The position numbers and the translations under genes are program-made. From Cadophora sp. MPI-SDFR-AT-0126 (taxonomy: Eukaryota > Ascomycota > Leotiomycetes > Helotiales > Ploettnerulaceae): a DNA stretch of 64,000 nt. Location: contig JAGMVK010000022.1 of the NCBI GenBank assembly GCA_020747065.1, positions 62,001 to 126,000 of the forward strand, read 5' to 3'. Within the stretch, counting starts at the first letter, position 1; each line of letters begins with the position of its first letter. Under the pieces are notes generated by a model. The model saw only the letters and a list, made by a program, of their open reading frames with translations. It searched no databases and was not told where the DNA came from. Below, piece after piece: positions 10,020 to 21,279 of this stretch.

Positions 10020-10674
10020 CTCAGCAGACTATTCTCTAGCTTTATACCTGTGAAGGGGTTGCCAATTTACAGTGCCGATTAGGAGCTTCGATCTGCTGGA
10101 CCGTTTCCGGATGTGGCTGCAGAGGCAGACACCATCATTGTGCATGTATACGCCCTGCTGACTTGAGTTATCTTGGCCCTGGCGTACGTAAGGTGTGGAG
10201 GATATCACAAGTTGTGGTCCCTGTCAAGGGAAGGATTAGGAGGTGTGATCACAAGCTGTGGTCCCTGTCAAGGGAAGGATTAGGAGTTGTGGTCACAAGT
10301 CGAGATCCCTCAAGAACAGCTCACCGAATTCAACAGGCGGGCTGTTGCGTGGGGCAATCTTGACAGCCGCGATAACTATCCGGGCAATCAAATTTATACA
10401 GCGAAAGAGGATCCGCGGACAGATGAGGATGTCAGATAATGAAAAAAAGCTCAGTGAAGTGGCTCGCAAAGGAACAGTTACCCTTGGGATCCGAAAGTTC
10501 TAATCTGACTAAGCAAATTACCCCACCACTGGTGCACCACCAGCACCACCTTAGCCTTGTATCATTGCTGCCTGACATGCTAGGATAAGAAAATGACAGC
10601 ATTCAAGAGAATTGAGTCCTGATACCTTTTGAGCGCCGCTGCCTTTTGACACAAAAACAGACCACCAACCCCCT
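10020..10674. other. intergenic with second palindromic array
   Basis: Apart from the repeat at 10197-10312 I see no gene here. The 150 bp before 10675 should contain the promoter of the next gene but no clear TATA box. Confidence 0.5.
10197..10312. repeat. second array of the 11-bp palindrome repeat
   Basis: Three copies of ATCACAAGTTGTGGTC or close variants (one AGCTGTGG, one TCACAAGTCGAG), two of them spaced by 57 bp, with a shared spacer CCCTGTCAAGGGAAGGATTA. The palindromic core is the one in the 8184-8396 array. Together the two arrays bracket the kinase gene and the small minus-strand frame. Confidence 0.8.
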
Positions 10675-11490
10675 ATGGAATCCGCCATCTCCTCCGTAGA
10701 GGCCGCGAAAGAGACTCTCTTTAAACATGGCTTCCTGGACCGCAAAGACCCAACAGTTGGGGATGGTATCCAGGAAATAGAAAAGAAGGGCTTCGAGTCT
10801 TTCTTTTTCTCGGAATATGGCCTGGAATTTTGCCAGCAATACGTCCTCAATACAGTGAGTATAACGAAACATTTATGGTATCTATCTAATGCCTTTTAGC
10901 ACATTCTATCTATCGTGGAATCCTTCTTCGGCAACGAGACCTGCATTCTCGCACACGGCCTGAGATATATGGCATACCCGGGCCATATCGTATGCTTCAG
11001 GAAGGGTGGTCCAAAGGCTGGACGGCGGGTTTTAGCAGTTCATCTGCTGGCCAAAGGATCGCGAGTTAGCTATTGCGGCGGCTCGCATGAACAGTTCTTG
11101 CCTACTACAGAAGGAAGAAGGTTCTTGAACGAAATTTCTCAATCTGCACTAGATGAAGTGGGCTGCAAATGCGAGGAGAAAACATTTCCTGATGGTGGCT
11201 TGTAAGTTGTTGCTCTGTAGTGTAGTTGTATATATTAATATTTTCGCAGAACAATTTTCGATGCTCGAATTGGTTTCGAACTCAAGGAAGGCTATGCAAT
11301 CACATTTGAATTTGCGACAGCCGATGTAATCAAGAATGGAATCAAGACCTGGCCAAAGATGGTTCTTCCGAGCTCACCAGAGTTGATACAAAAGGTGGGA
11401 GATATGGAGCGCGACTTGGAAAAGAGGAAGTTCCAAAAAATCCGAATGAATTTTGTATTTAGAGATCCTATTGCAAGTACCAACACATAG
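10675..11490 (+). CDS. orphan three-exon protein (240 residues)
   Basis: Exons 10675-10854, 10900-11201 and 11250-11490 join in phase. The introns have GTGAGT..TTTTAG and GTAAGT..TCGCAG ends and lengths of 45 and 48 bp, so the model is strong. The start ATG is the first in frame and follows a purine-poor leader. The product has no signal peptide or membrane span. A conserved-looking core reads GHIVCFRKGG, RRVLAVHLLAKGSRVSY and later RIGFELKEGYAITFEF, an alternation of beta-strand-like segments that could be a small beta fold of the cupin or 2-oxoglutarate oxygenase type, but the metal-binding residues are not evident. I do not recognise the family. Its 3' end is only 14 bp from the end of the convergent zinc-finger gene. 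Confidence 0.72.
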
Positions 11491-11504
11491 TTATTAATTC
11501 CTGC

Positions 11505-12510
11505 TTAAGGCATTCCGCTCCCTATGTTCCCGGCCATATTCTCTGTTTGTGTCCATCCCGTGAATTGTCCAGGCCAGTTTATAATGCTAAATATAGGAGC
11601 ATCGAAGTCGATATCGTCCAGAGCTGAGGCAGGTCCTTCGATAGACGTGGGATAATACACCTCTGTTGAAGTGTTCGGAAAACCGGCTCTGGGTTCGTGT
11701 TCGGCAACATTCGAGGGAGGCATAAGTGCTGTCGCTGACTGCGTGAAAGCGACGGCTGTTTGTGCATCTTGTCTGATGTGAGCTTAGAGAAGACATTTGT
11801 AGGGGGTCAATACCATTGGCAGGCTGAAAATCGAGCTCGTTCGTGGCACCAACCCTTTGCAACTTAGCCCTTTGAACTCCTGAAGTCCTTGACCCTACAT
11901 CTCCCACCTCGCGTGCTCTTTTATTGCCCCTCTCAACGTCGGAGAGACGTTCTGCAAGATCTAGTTCGTCGGCAGCCCGCTTGCGCAACTCATCACACAT
12001 CTGTTTTATATAGGTAGTCTTGATCATACCCACGTCCTGGTGCCGCTCGGCATGTCTTATGTAGTCCCTGGCTCGTCTTGAAACGTGTTGACAGCACACG
12101 CATACCTCTTCGCACTTGACATCTGCAATAAAGTTAACAATCCCGCTTGGAGGAGAAAGACAGAGGCCTACGTTGCTCAAAGTGCCTCCGAAGCCTCTGT
12201 CGCGTTTTGAAAGATTCGTTTCTATTGCAACCTTTGAAAGGACAATTATGCTTTATTCCTGGCCCCTCGGCATCTTCGTATACATCTGGATCGTGGCCGT
12301 CGCTATCTGGATCGTCGCTATTAACTTTCGAATGGGACCGGTATATTTTCAGCTGAGCGGACAAATATCCTTCGAGGGTCTCGAGAAAGTTAGTTCTGTA
12401 CCTGCAATTAATTGAATACTAACTCGGTATTCATCAAGGTGAGCACGAAATGCATCGCCCGTTGGGAAGAAAGCAGAGCAGGAGCATTGTAGCCGCATAT
12501 CGTTCGACAT
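11505..12510 (-). CDS. C2H2-type zinc-finger protein
   Basis: Four exons transcribed leftward (12510-12424, 12379-12172, 12122-11814, 11767-11505) splice in phase into 288 residues. Exon 1 has a Cys pair and His (LQCSCSAFFPTGDAFRAHLDEY). Exons 2-3 create a finger across the splice: CPFKGC ... RRHFEQH, then CEEVCVCC ... YIRHAERH, two C2H2-like units preceded by an acidic Asp/Glu linker. A Leu/Arg-rich helical region follows (DELRKRAADELDLAERL), then a basic stretch, and an acidic, aromatic C terminus (ALDDIDFDAPIFS) that would suit an activation segment. DNA or RNA binding in the nucleus is the likely role. The first intron uses a CTCGAG acceptor, the weakest junction in the model. Confidence 0.7.
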
Positions 12511-12821
12511 GTTGAGGGGATTGATCACGGTCGGAGACGAGAAAGCGAAGGAAGTGGAGTCCTCCGATCTTCAATCAGCCATCCAGCCAATCAACATTTG
12601 TTCAACTCCATAAAGATAATTAGCCGAAGCGTGGCTGCTCTCGTGGCAAATGCGGCAGGATCTGAACTTATTTAAACCCTGAAGGGCCGCTCAGAGTTAA
12701 GCTCCCCTCTTCGATCGATATCTCCCTTTCCACGCAACAGCACTTTTGTCCGCATAACTTGAAAGTTATTAGAGTCGCACATCATATCACCAATATCCTC
12801 TTCACTCCATTAAACAAAAAT
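12511..12821. other. divergent promoter region
   Basis: This stretch lies between the zinc-finger gene (leftward) and the microprotein gene (rightward). It holds a TTATTTAAACC TATA-like element near 12667 and a CT-rich stretch ending in AACAAAAAT just before the ATG at 12822. Both are typical for an expressed fungal gene. Confidence 0.45.
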
Positions 12822-12899
12822 ATGTCTCCCTCCTGCGAAACTTGCCACGGCGACGGTATCAAAGGAGGCGAATGCCCTACGTGCGGCGCGAAGGGCTGA
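12822..12899 (+). CDS. 25-residue CxxC microprotein
   Basis: The ATG at 12822 lies in an excellent context (ACAAAAATATGTC) behind a CT-rich leader and a TATA-like box about 150 bp upstream. The frame is only 25 codons. It carries CETCHGDG and CPTCG, i.e. one CxxCxGxG unit like those of the DnaJ zinc domain and a second CxxC, enough to chelate one zinc. Downstream, a GTAAACA donor and a TATTTTCAG acceptor suggest an intron in the 3' leader. No family is recognised and a protein this short is difficult to prove; the promoter features and motif density are the support. Confidence 0.45.
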   Translation: MSPSCETCHGDGIKGGECPTCGAKG

Positions 12900-13330
12900 G
12901 CGTCAAAGGATTGAGCATCGAAGGAGTTAAGCATCACCTGCGAGGTAAACAAAGCTGGGCTTTATCACTGGCCATCTATCATTTATCGAGAGTGCTTGGT
13001 TGACTATTTTCAGGTGAGGAAAAGGATTAAGCTGGAGATTCCAGGACCATCAAATCTGTCGTTTTTTTCCCATCTCTTTCGCAGAGGAAGGTGCCTGTGA
13101 CAAACTTTGGCCTGTACCTCCGGTACTGGTCGTGCTGAGCCGATAAAAGCCGACCCCTCGCTCGATGGTAAAAGAGTGGGGTTTGGTGCCATCTGATTTG
13201 CGCTGGGGAGATATTGGCCTGCGTATGGCAGGGGAAGAGCAGTTCAGTTGGGGCGCAAACAAATAAGATTCAACCAGCCTTGTATTGTACATTTTCGGTG
13301 TAGTAAAAGCCTAATTCTCCAAGGTCTAGG
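12900..13330. other. intergenic, no gene seen
   Basis: Only the probable 3' region of the microprotein gene, with an intron-like segment near 12950-13014, can be suggested. The short frames here have no motif. Confidence 0.4.
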
Positions 13331-13404
13331 TACTAGTCGGTCCACCTTCTGTGGCTCGGGGCTCGCTTACGAGCCCCGAGCCACAGAAGGTGGACCGACT
13401 AGTA
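13331..13404. repeat. perfect 35-bp-arm inverted repeat (hairpin)
   Basis: Positions 13331-13365 and 13370-13404 are exact reverse complements, separated by the four bases CTTA. The arms begin TACTAGTCGG and end GGGCTCG, are GC-rich and contain no mismatch. The match stops sharply on both sides (G at 13330 against A at 13405). It lies in a gene-free stretch. Confidence 0.97.
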
Positions 13405-14190
13405 AGTTCTCACTGCATGTGCCAGATTCTTGATCATTTACAGGTGCCGACAGCTTGTCATTAATCCCTCGGCGCCCTCAAACCTTGCCATCCTTTCTGT
13501 ATATCCTGCTCCCCTCATGACAGCTTCCACTCATCCTTCTTTGAATCTAAAATTCTTGACGCTACTATCACTCAACCACTCCCAAATGTCCCAGAGAGCA
13601 TTCTAATCGTTGCTGGGCAGTATGTGAGTCACCAGATAGCCTCCCCAATCACACACAATGCATCTTGGGACGCAAATCTAATTTGGCCGCATGCACATGC
13701 ACAGAATATTAGGCAGCCAAAAAGCCCGTCCAGGAGGTGACGCAGATCCAGGGGTGCCGCTGGGATTGACGCGTTCCCTCGGTAAGTGGGGTTACCGTTA
13801 CCTTACGGATCAGGCCGCAAACCAGATTTGTGTGGTTGGAATAGCAACTAATCTTTATTGAGTTAGCACCAAGTCTGTCACCAGCGTAGCCTACGTTGCG
13901 ATCCGCAAACTTTCTGATCCAACACTAGAGCCGACCAAAGCAGCTCGACTTCCTCCGTCTATATTTTCTTTGGATGAGCTAGTCTCAAATGTGAGTGAAT
14001 CCGGATGAAGGGTGATACTGCGATCGCTAAATGATAAAAATAGTAATCGTTGCCTTCCAACCCAAACTCTAGCGCATTTCATCACCGACCACCCCTCATC
14101 TAGCGCTCCATTTTCGACTCTTCCTCCCACCTCCAATCCATCCCAGCGGCAATATAACCCCCACTTGTTACCCTCCTCCTTCCAGTCGAT
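13405..14190. other. upstream region of the PD-(D/E)XK-like gene
   Basis: No gene is supported. A C/T-rich run from about 14070 to 14180 directly before the ATG at 14191 looks like the leader of the next gene. Antisense frames across it have no motif. Confidence 0.5.
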
Positions 14191-15992
14191 ATGGCCCCGC
14201 ATCAAGCAAAACGAAACATCCAAAAAGTTGGGCGGCAACCCTCTGTGCCAAAAGACCAAGGCAAGCTATTCGTCTCCGTTACTGCATACTTTGACTGATC
14301 ATTGATAGGGAAGCGGCCTCGAGGTATCAAGAAGGGACGACCACGATTACCTTCTCGTAAGAGCGCACGCCTAGAGGAGATACAACGTCCCCAAGAACGA
14401 CCTGTATCCACAGACAGGAATACCGAACCCAAGCACCCGCTTCCTCCCCCAACTAGCAACACTCCTAGCAAAGAGGCATGCCACTCTTCTCCTGCTATGC
14501 TATAAAGCTAACTCAAGTCAAGTTTCCACAGATTAAAGATCGAAAACGAAAACGATCGCAAGAAGACGAACCCACCCTCCCCTCCAGTGCCACTCCCTCT
14601 CAAAAGCGACCGCGAACGTCCCCTCCACAATCTCCTATCGAAAACACAATCAGCGAGAACGCAGCCATCGGTGACAGCGGGGAGGAGATCGACCCACTTG
14701 AATACTGGAGGAGGGAGCTTCGTTGGCCTAAGGAATACTTCGAAGCGGAGAACAACATGAATCATCTGTTCGCAAGGAAAAAATCTTCTTCATCTCTGCG
14801 TCGCAAACAATCGGAAGCTGGCTCTGCCGTGCCCAGCTCTACGACGCCTAGCGATCAAAAGCCGAGGGAAGTCAAAAGTGCTCCGTATCAAAGCCCGCAA
14901 TATAAAATCCTGCTCGAGACTAAAGGTAGCTTTATGCGCAAATCGGATTTGGGTATCGCGGACACAAGCAAGAGCGTTTGCCGGACCCTCCTTGAAGCTG
15001 AGCAAATAGTTCCAGAGGATTCATTGTTTCAGGATGATCTCTTCGATGAGACGTGTGAAATGATACAAGACAGGAACGAGGCCAAGGTTATTCAAGATAT
15101 CGCTCGACTGATCGTTCCTTCCGCTGAGTCTCTAGCTATACGTGGCGCCAAACATCTAAAAACCTTGATCGAAAGTGTCAATGAAGGCTGGGACAATTCC
15201 ATCGCTCTAACCAAGCCTCGTCCACAGCCCGACTATGCTGTTGGATTCAAGCGAACTGCATTCACCGAAGATCAGCTTAAAAAAATCCAGCCGTTTATTG
15301 GTGGCTTTTCAGAAATGTCTCTCTTTATGAGTACATATTATATGTACTTCCCGTTTCTTACATGCGAGGTCAAGTGCGGCGCTGCGGCGCTTGATGTTGC
15401 GGACCGACAGAATGCTCATAGCATGACGATGGCTCTGAGGGGTGTTGTCGAACTCTTCAGGCTTGTGAAACGCGAAAAGGAGCTTCACCGGGAGATACTC
15501 GCCTTCTCAGTCTCGCATGATCACCGGACGGTGAGAATCTACGGTCATTATCCTGTGATCGACGGGAACAAGACTACCTTCTACCGCCACCCGATCCATG
15601 AATTCAGCTTTACGGCGTTGGATGGCAAAGAGAAATGGACGGCATACAAGTTCACTAAGAATGTCTACGATAAATGGATGCCGACTCACTTGAAAAGAAT
15701 CTGTTCAGTTATTGATGACTTGCCGCTCGATCCTGATTTTGAGGTCTTGGAGCAATCCGAGCCAGGGGAATCCGGACTCTCACAGGGCTTAGAAAGCCAC
15801 CATCTCTCCGACCAATCAAGTTATGATGCTGCATCTTTACTGGATGAAGTTGACAGTCAGTCAAGCTGTGTTAGTTCGCGAGACGTTACCCTTGATACTT
15901 CACTGTCTCAGAGGATTGACGGGAAAGCATTTAAAAAGCCAAAGAAAAGGGCTCGACCCGTAGAGCTACACCAATCTCAAGACGCTGGTTGA
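14191..15992 (+). CDS. nuclear PD-(D/E)XK-nuclease-like protein (DUF7924-type)
   Basis: Exons 14191-14260, 14309-14475 and 14532-15992 join in phase into 565 residues. The N-terminal 150 residues are basic and Ser/Pro-rich, with nuclear-signal clusters (GIKKGRPRLPSRKSARL, DRKRKRS, KKPKKRARP at the C terminus). The folded middle has PDYAVGF (Pro-Asp near 312-313) and 45 residues later FLTCEVKCG (Glu358-x-Lys360). This is the PD-(D/E)XK arrangement found in the fungal DUF7924 family as I know it. Activity is not established. Both introns appear to begin with GC (GCAAGC and GCATGC) rather than GT. The second has a GCTAACTC branch site and CCACAG acceptor. If the splice calls are wrong, the 504-residue third frame still stands. 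Confidence 0.75.
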
Positions 15993-16282
15993 AGATAGGC
16001 ACGCTTTCAAGTTGATTGGCTGTTTGGGAATGGAGGTAAATTCATAGGCGAGGCGAGGACCTGGGAGCATTTTTTTGGCTGTGGAGTTTCGGAGAAATCT
16101 GTATAATACAATGAAGCAAATTGACTGATTTGTATGATTAACCCCGCAGTTGTTTTTGATCAAGAACATTGCTGGGCCTAGCAAGTAGACCTCTCCTTCC
16201 CTTCACCCACCCCGTTCTCCCGTCTGATGCAGCTTCCACACCCACTGAACACCCGCAAGCCTGTCCACCCTCGCGAGGAAGC

Positions 16283-18994
16283 CTACTCGCCTCTAGCCTG
16301 TACGATGTTCAAACGTGTGCGTACTGCAGGTTGAGTCCTGCCTGGGAACTGGCAGAAGATCCACTTCCACGACTTACCCTCCTTCTTGTACGCCAGCAAG
16401 CGCTGCTCGTCTATAGGATCCCATGGGACATTCATCCTCGTGCCTGAACGGCCCAGCTCTTCCTCGCTCGAACATCCGTCACTGTCACCGTCGCTGCCGA
16501 GTTCGGGATCGCTGTCGCTCAATCCGCTCTCATCGACATCGCTACTTAATGGCTCGCTCCCCCGCGATATAAAGGCCCCAGCATCAACGGCTTTGCCATC
16601 CTGGGGTCGGGTACGCCTCGCATCGACGTGGTCACGGCCTGCCTCCGCGGTAATCGATGACGATGTATACCGGCTGAAGCCACTCAAGAGGTACGAATGT
16701 TGCTCCATCGGCTTGATGGTGAAGTCGTCGATCTTCCCCACGTGGCCGGTGCTCGCGATAAGTTGGACAACCTGGGCGAGAGAGACTCCTCGCCCGTCAC
16801 AACCGTCCCGGACGACCGCCGTGAAGGAGTAGCAGTATGCGGAGTGCGGACGGAACGTGATCTCGGTCAGTGTCGGTGGGGTAGCTCTAGATGATCGACC
16901 AAGGCTAGAGTCGTTAAGCGGCATCGTTGTATCTATACTTTGTTGTATAGAAGGCGCTGGTGAAGGCAATCGGCCCTCGGCACTCGAGCTTGTAGCGAAT
17001 CTTGACCTCTGGTTGAGAGGGGAGTGCGACCTGGTGTACTGGCGATAGGGCTTGGAGAGAGGTCGACGCTGGCGGGGAGGGCTCTGCTGAAGAGGGCGCC
17101 TGCGCTTCTTGCGTACTGGGCCACCGTGAGATGAGGACGGCTGCTTCCGCTTGGCAGGACGTGGTTCCTTCTCATCGTCCCCGGCCGAGTCGGAGCTGTT
17201 GAGCTCATCGTCGCTGTCACGACCGCATCGGCTTCCTGCCTCGTTATGACTCGGTTCTGGAGATGGATCGAGGTTGGGAAGCGATTGCCGTCGGTTGGCC
17301 GGTCTTGGACTTCCACCAGCCCTTTCGGCCGTTACCACTGGTGCCACAACATTCATCTCTTGCTGCGGCCCCTCGTCTTCATCCTCACTATTGCCTTCGC
17401 CCTTCTCCTGCTCCCCCTCCTGCTGCTGCTCTTCCCTCGCCCCCCTATCAATAAGGAGAGTGTCGAGCGCATGGTCAACCAGCTCGTGTTCGTCTGCCAC
17501 GCCTCGACCGGTATGAAGATGACCCTCTTGACTGAGCTGGGTCTCTGGCGACGCTCTGCAATAGTGTAGAAGCGGGCTCGAGGGGGTCGTGGCCTCGGAA
17601 TCCGTACTGATGCTGTCGTGTAATGGCTCGCTCGAGAGGCGCGAAGAAGGGGTATGAGGAGTCAGAGAGTCTGGCGTCGAAGCTCCTTGTTCCGCAAGCG
17701 GCAAGCGCGGAGCCGGCTCAGGGAAGTCATCAATATCGTGCCACCCATCGGAACTGCGAGGAGGGGCCGGAGTTGTCGAGTCGATGGCTGTCTCTGGGTT
17801 ATCGAAAAGTCCAGCGCCTGGTGCTGTTGCATTTTCGGCGCGAAGACTAACGTCATCGGCTTCGGCTTCGGAGGCACTCAAGTTGCCGTCGCCTAGGAGG
17901 ACAATTGGATCATCTATACCGTGTCAGGACTGCTCGTCCATTTCCACAATGGAGGGTGTAGTGGGCGCGGCTCACCTGGACTCCCGCCTGAGTTATCGCT
18001 TTGCGCTGACCTGCTCTGGTCGACAGATCCACCCCTCTTATCTGCAGCTACCTCCTCAACGCTATCCGTCTTGTCTGGACCTCGATCCTCCGTTGTAAAG
18101 CCCTGCTCTTGTAGCTTGGTGAACAGCAATTCTTCGATTATGGGGAGGTCTCGGTCATCGTCGGTTTCGTCATTATTTGCTTTATCGCTACCGCCGTAAA
18201 CAGTGCCGGTGCCTAGTCAGATTCCCACAAGTCAGTCACTGTCGCTACAAGCCAAACATATCTCCATCACATACCTCGAATTCCGGGCCTGTAGTCCCCG
18301 TTATCAGCTGCTGGCGCTGCTGCTGGCCGCGGCGTGCTGAGTGATGTACCACTCGACCTAATGTGCTGGAGCTTGTTGAGGATACTGAGCTGTTCCGGGG
18401 CAGGTCTGCAGCGGGTTGCTGTGCTCTTAGAGCGCGGAGCAGTTGGCACGTAGGTATACGGTTTAAACGCAAAAGTGGCCATCTCGAGCGCGTGGAAATG
18501 ATTGGGAGTGGTCGAGAAATTCTCCGCTGGCTGCTGGCTGTATAACTGGACTGCAAAAAAGATGGCAGAGACAAGGAAATCAACGGGTTCATATAGGCTT
18601 CTCGCAGTGCCCTCGCAGAACCGGAATACGCTCTGCGGCCCGCCGTACACGCCTGCCATGCCATTGCCAGGCTCCCCCCTCTGACCACTCCTCCGTCAAA
18701 AGTGCCTCGGCGTCAATGCGACCCCCTCTCGCGCAGAGAGATCCGCCGCAGCTGCAAGGCCCTGATACCGTCAATCCTGGGCTCACATGCCGAAATATGC
18801 CCATCCGCAGCTATTACCCCACTTCGCTGTGCACTACGATCGGCCGATCTCAGTATCATCTCTCGATCGTCGGCGAGTCCGTGAAAAGCTGAGTAGGAAG
18901 GAGCGACGATCGTCGTACGAGGGCGGTGCATGACTTCGGATACCACCGCATCCGCCCATCCGAAAGCTTCAGGCAGCACATCCCAGGTATTCAT
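16283..18994 (-). CDS. large Ser/acid-rich protein with C-terminal Myb/SANT-like segment
   Basis: Four leftward exons (18994-18723, 18678-18275, 18212-17976, 17913-16283) join in phase into 847 residues. The junctions GTATGT..GACTAG and GTGAGC..TATAG are convincing; the first (GTCGCA..CAGAG) is weaker. The N-terminal 200 residues look folded (YGGPQSVFRFCEGTARSLYE, FLVSAIFFAVQLYSQQ). A long disordered part follows with Glu/Gln runs and a nuclear-signal cluster (PVRKKRRRPL). A conserved-looking block follows (FRPHSAYCYSFTAVV ... VGKIDDFTIKPME). The last 45 residues, WDPIDEQRLLAYKKEG ... WKWIFCQFPGRTQPAVRTR, match the two Trp-spaced helices of a Myb/SANT domain. A nuclear DNA-binding role is likely. 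It borders the RIP block but is itself not AT-shifted. An upstream exon cannot be excluded. Confidence 0.7.
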
Positions 18995-19780
18995 GTCGTT
19001 GGCGTCTCAGCTCTTATGTGGGCAGCTGTCGCGATCCAATCGGCAGATCATCAGCAGATCCAAGCAATGCTCCTTGGAAAGCGTCGTGTGATCCTGTCGT
19101 CTCGAATCAGCCCAGGGCCGCGCAATCAAGACGAATATGACATGTGCTGCGGTAAGGGGTAAACTCACTAGGAAGCTCCCAACACATCATTCACTTGCAG
19201 CACCGAGGGCACAGCTAGGCAGAAGCCAGGCCGCGTCGTCTCGAGGCATTTCTGCGACTGGCTGTTGTGCTGCAACGAGAGCAGGCCTTGTCCACGGCAT
19301 CTCAGTCTCCGGAGCGCGCTGCAGTGCGAGGCGGTGATGGTGCGACGATGAGGCAGATTGCGAGAAGGTCTGGACGCTGTCGAGCTCGTAACTCGGCCAA
19401 TACGAGGCAGACCTGTGCGGGGATCAGCATCACAGCTGCTCAGCAGCATCGAAGCTGGAGGGGCAATCGCGGATTTTGGTTGAAGCCACCCCGCACCTTA
19501 CTGGCGCGGTCTTCTCAGCTGCGGACGTGGCCGATCAGGGGAGCCTGGTGGGAAGGGGTAGGATTCTAGGCAGAAGGGCCGAATGCGCATGAAGCGCGAG
19601 CACCGAACGTCGCAGAGGTGCAGACTTGGTGGTTGTTGGAAACGGATGAAGAAGAGGAAGAGCGAGCGATGGAGGTCGCGAGATTCTTATACCCCGCCAA
19701 AGCGGCGCCGGGCCCGTGCGCGCGCCTTGCCTGATGCGGCGGTCGCGGTTTCCTGATGCGGACTTGCCGTCTGGTCGTTT
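18995..19780. other. upstream of the Myb/SANT-like gene, unresolved
   Basis: A minus-strand frame at about 19168-19449 is open for 90 codons and could be an upstream exon or leader sequence, but I could not splice it in phase to the next gene. The composition is still GC-balanced and changes abruptly to AT-dominated at about 19780. Confidence 0.4.
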
Positions 19781-21279
19781 ACTTTTTATTATTAAAGAGT
19801 TTTATTTAAAGCTTTAAAATCTTTTTAATATAAATAATAATTAATAAAATATATAAAGTAAAAAAGTAAAAACGTAAAGAGAGAATTTAATATAAAATAA
19901 ATCTATTAAAAGAAAAGCTTTTATTAATTATTTAATTTTATTATTATTTAATATTTTAAAGATATTAGTTCATAGACTTATATAAGATATATCTTAGTTA
20001 GAATAGAGGTAGTAAATTACTTTTAAAGACGATTTAGTATAATTCTATAGAAGTATATAATCTAGCGTCTTCTACTTCTTTTTAAAAATATATAGATTTT
20101 CTATACTATTAAGCTTAATATATATATAATATATTTAATTCTTAGCTTATACTCGATATTATATTAATAAAAGACTGTAATAACAACTTTGTTTTTAATA
20201 AAGTAATAAAATAAAGAAGTTATATTATTAAATTTAATAGAGAAGAGTAAAGAAGATAATTTTAGTTTAAAGAAGATAGCTTTATTATTTAAAATACTAT
20301 ATTAAAGAGATTAAATTTAATTTATTATTAATCTCTTTTAATAAATAATTTTAATTTTTTAAAATCGTTATTAAGCTTTTACTTTATTTAATTCTTACTT
20401 TCAGACTATAATTTTCTTTACTTATACTTTAATAGTTTTTAAACTATTATTAAGAGTATTTTCTACTTATATAATTAAAGTAAAACTCTTTAATTAAGAA
20501 TTAAAGATTTTAAAAGAAGTAAAATTAATAATATTTTTAATATTAAAGTTTTTTTATAGATATTATATTAATTAAAAGATTAAAAGTAAAGAAAGATAAT
20601 ATATTAATATTACTAAGAAAAGATTTCTTTAACTTAATTTTCTTTATAAATAAAAGAGAATTAAAAAAGAGAAGTTAATTTCTTTATTAAATTAAAGTTA
20701 AAAAAGAGAAAAAAGTAAAGACTTTATAGTCTTTAAGTTAATAAAAGCGAAATTTAATATTATATATTAAGTTTAAGTTTAATATAAGTCTTTTTTATTT
20801 TATGTTAATTATACTATTATATATAAAGCTTTAAAAGCATTTATTATAAAAAATATTTATTATCTTTTTAAATAATATAATAAAAAGTTATAAATAATAT
20901 AATACTTTACTTTAAAAAATAACTATTATATATAATAGTATCTTTTATATATTAATATAAAGATATATAAAAATAATAAGAGTCTTTTTATCGGTTTAAT
21001 ACCGAATATAAGCTAAGAATTAAACGTAAATAATATATATATTAAGCTTAATAATATAGAAAATCTATATATTTCTAAGAGAAGGTAGAAGATATTAAAC
21101 TATATACTACCTCTGAAATACTACTAAATTACTTTTATAAGTAGTCTTACTTCTTATTCTAGCTAAGATAGATCTTATATAAGCTTATAGACTAATACTA
21201 GTAAATCTTTTTTTAAAAAAATAGTTTCTAAGTAAATCTCTATTTTAATTATAAAAAAAAATTAGAAAGAATAACTATA
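19781..21279. other. AT-dominated RIP block, left part
   Basis: Nearly all bases are A or T, CpG and CpA are rare, and no frame of useful length is open, which is the look of heavily RIP-mutated repeats. Segments 19963-20170 (+) and 20985-21222 (-) are inverted copies of one repeat (TTAAGCTTAATA core, TCTTAGTTAGAATAG), also present less mutated at 25383-25598. In these two copies the similarity extends a little further inward (ATAAAAGACT), so they may be the ends of a single element of about 1.25 kb. Confidence 0.8.

Noticed and set aside
17246..17569. A Leu/Pro-rich plus-strand frame that resembles a membrane protein
   Set aside because: It is the antisense of the Glu/Gln runs in the Myb/SANT-like gene; Leu runs are the mirror of Glu and Gln codons.
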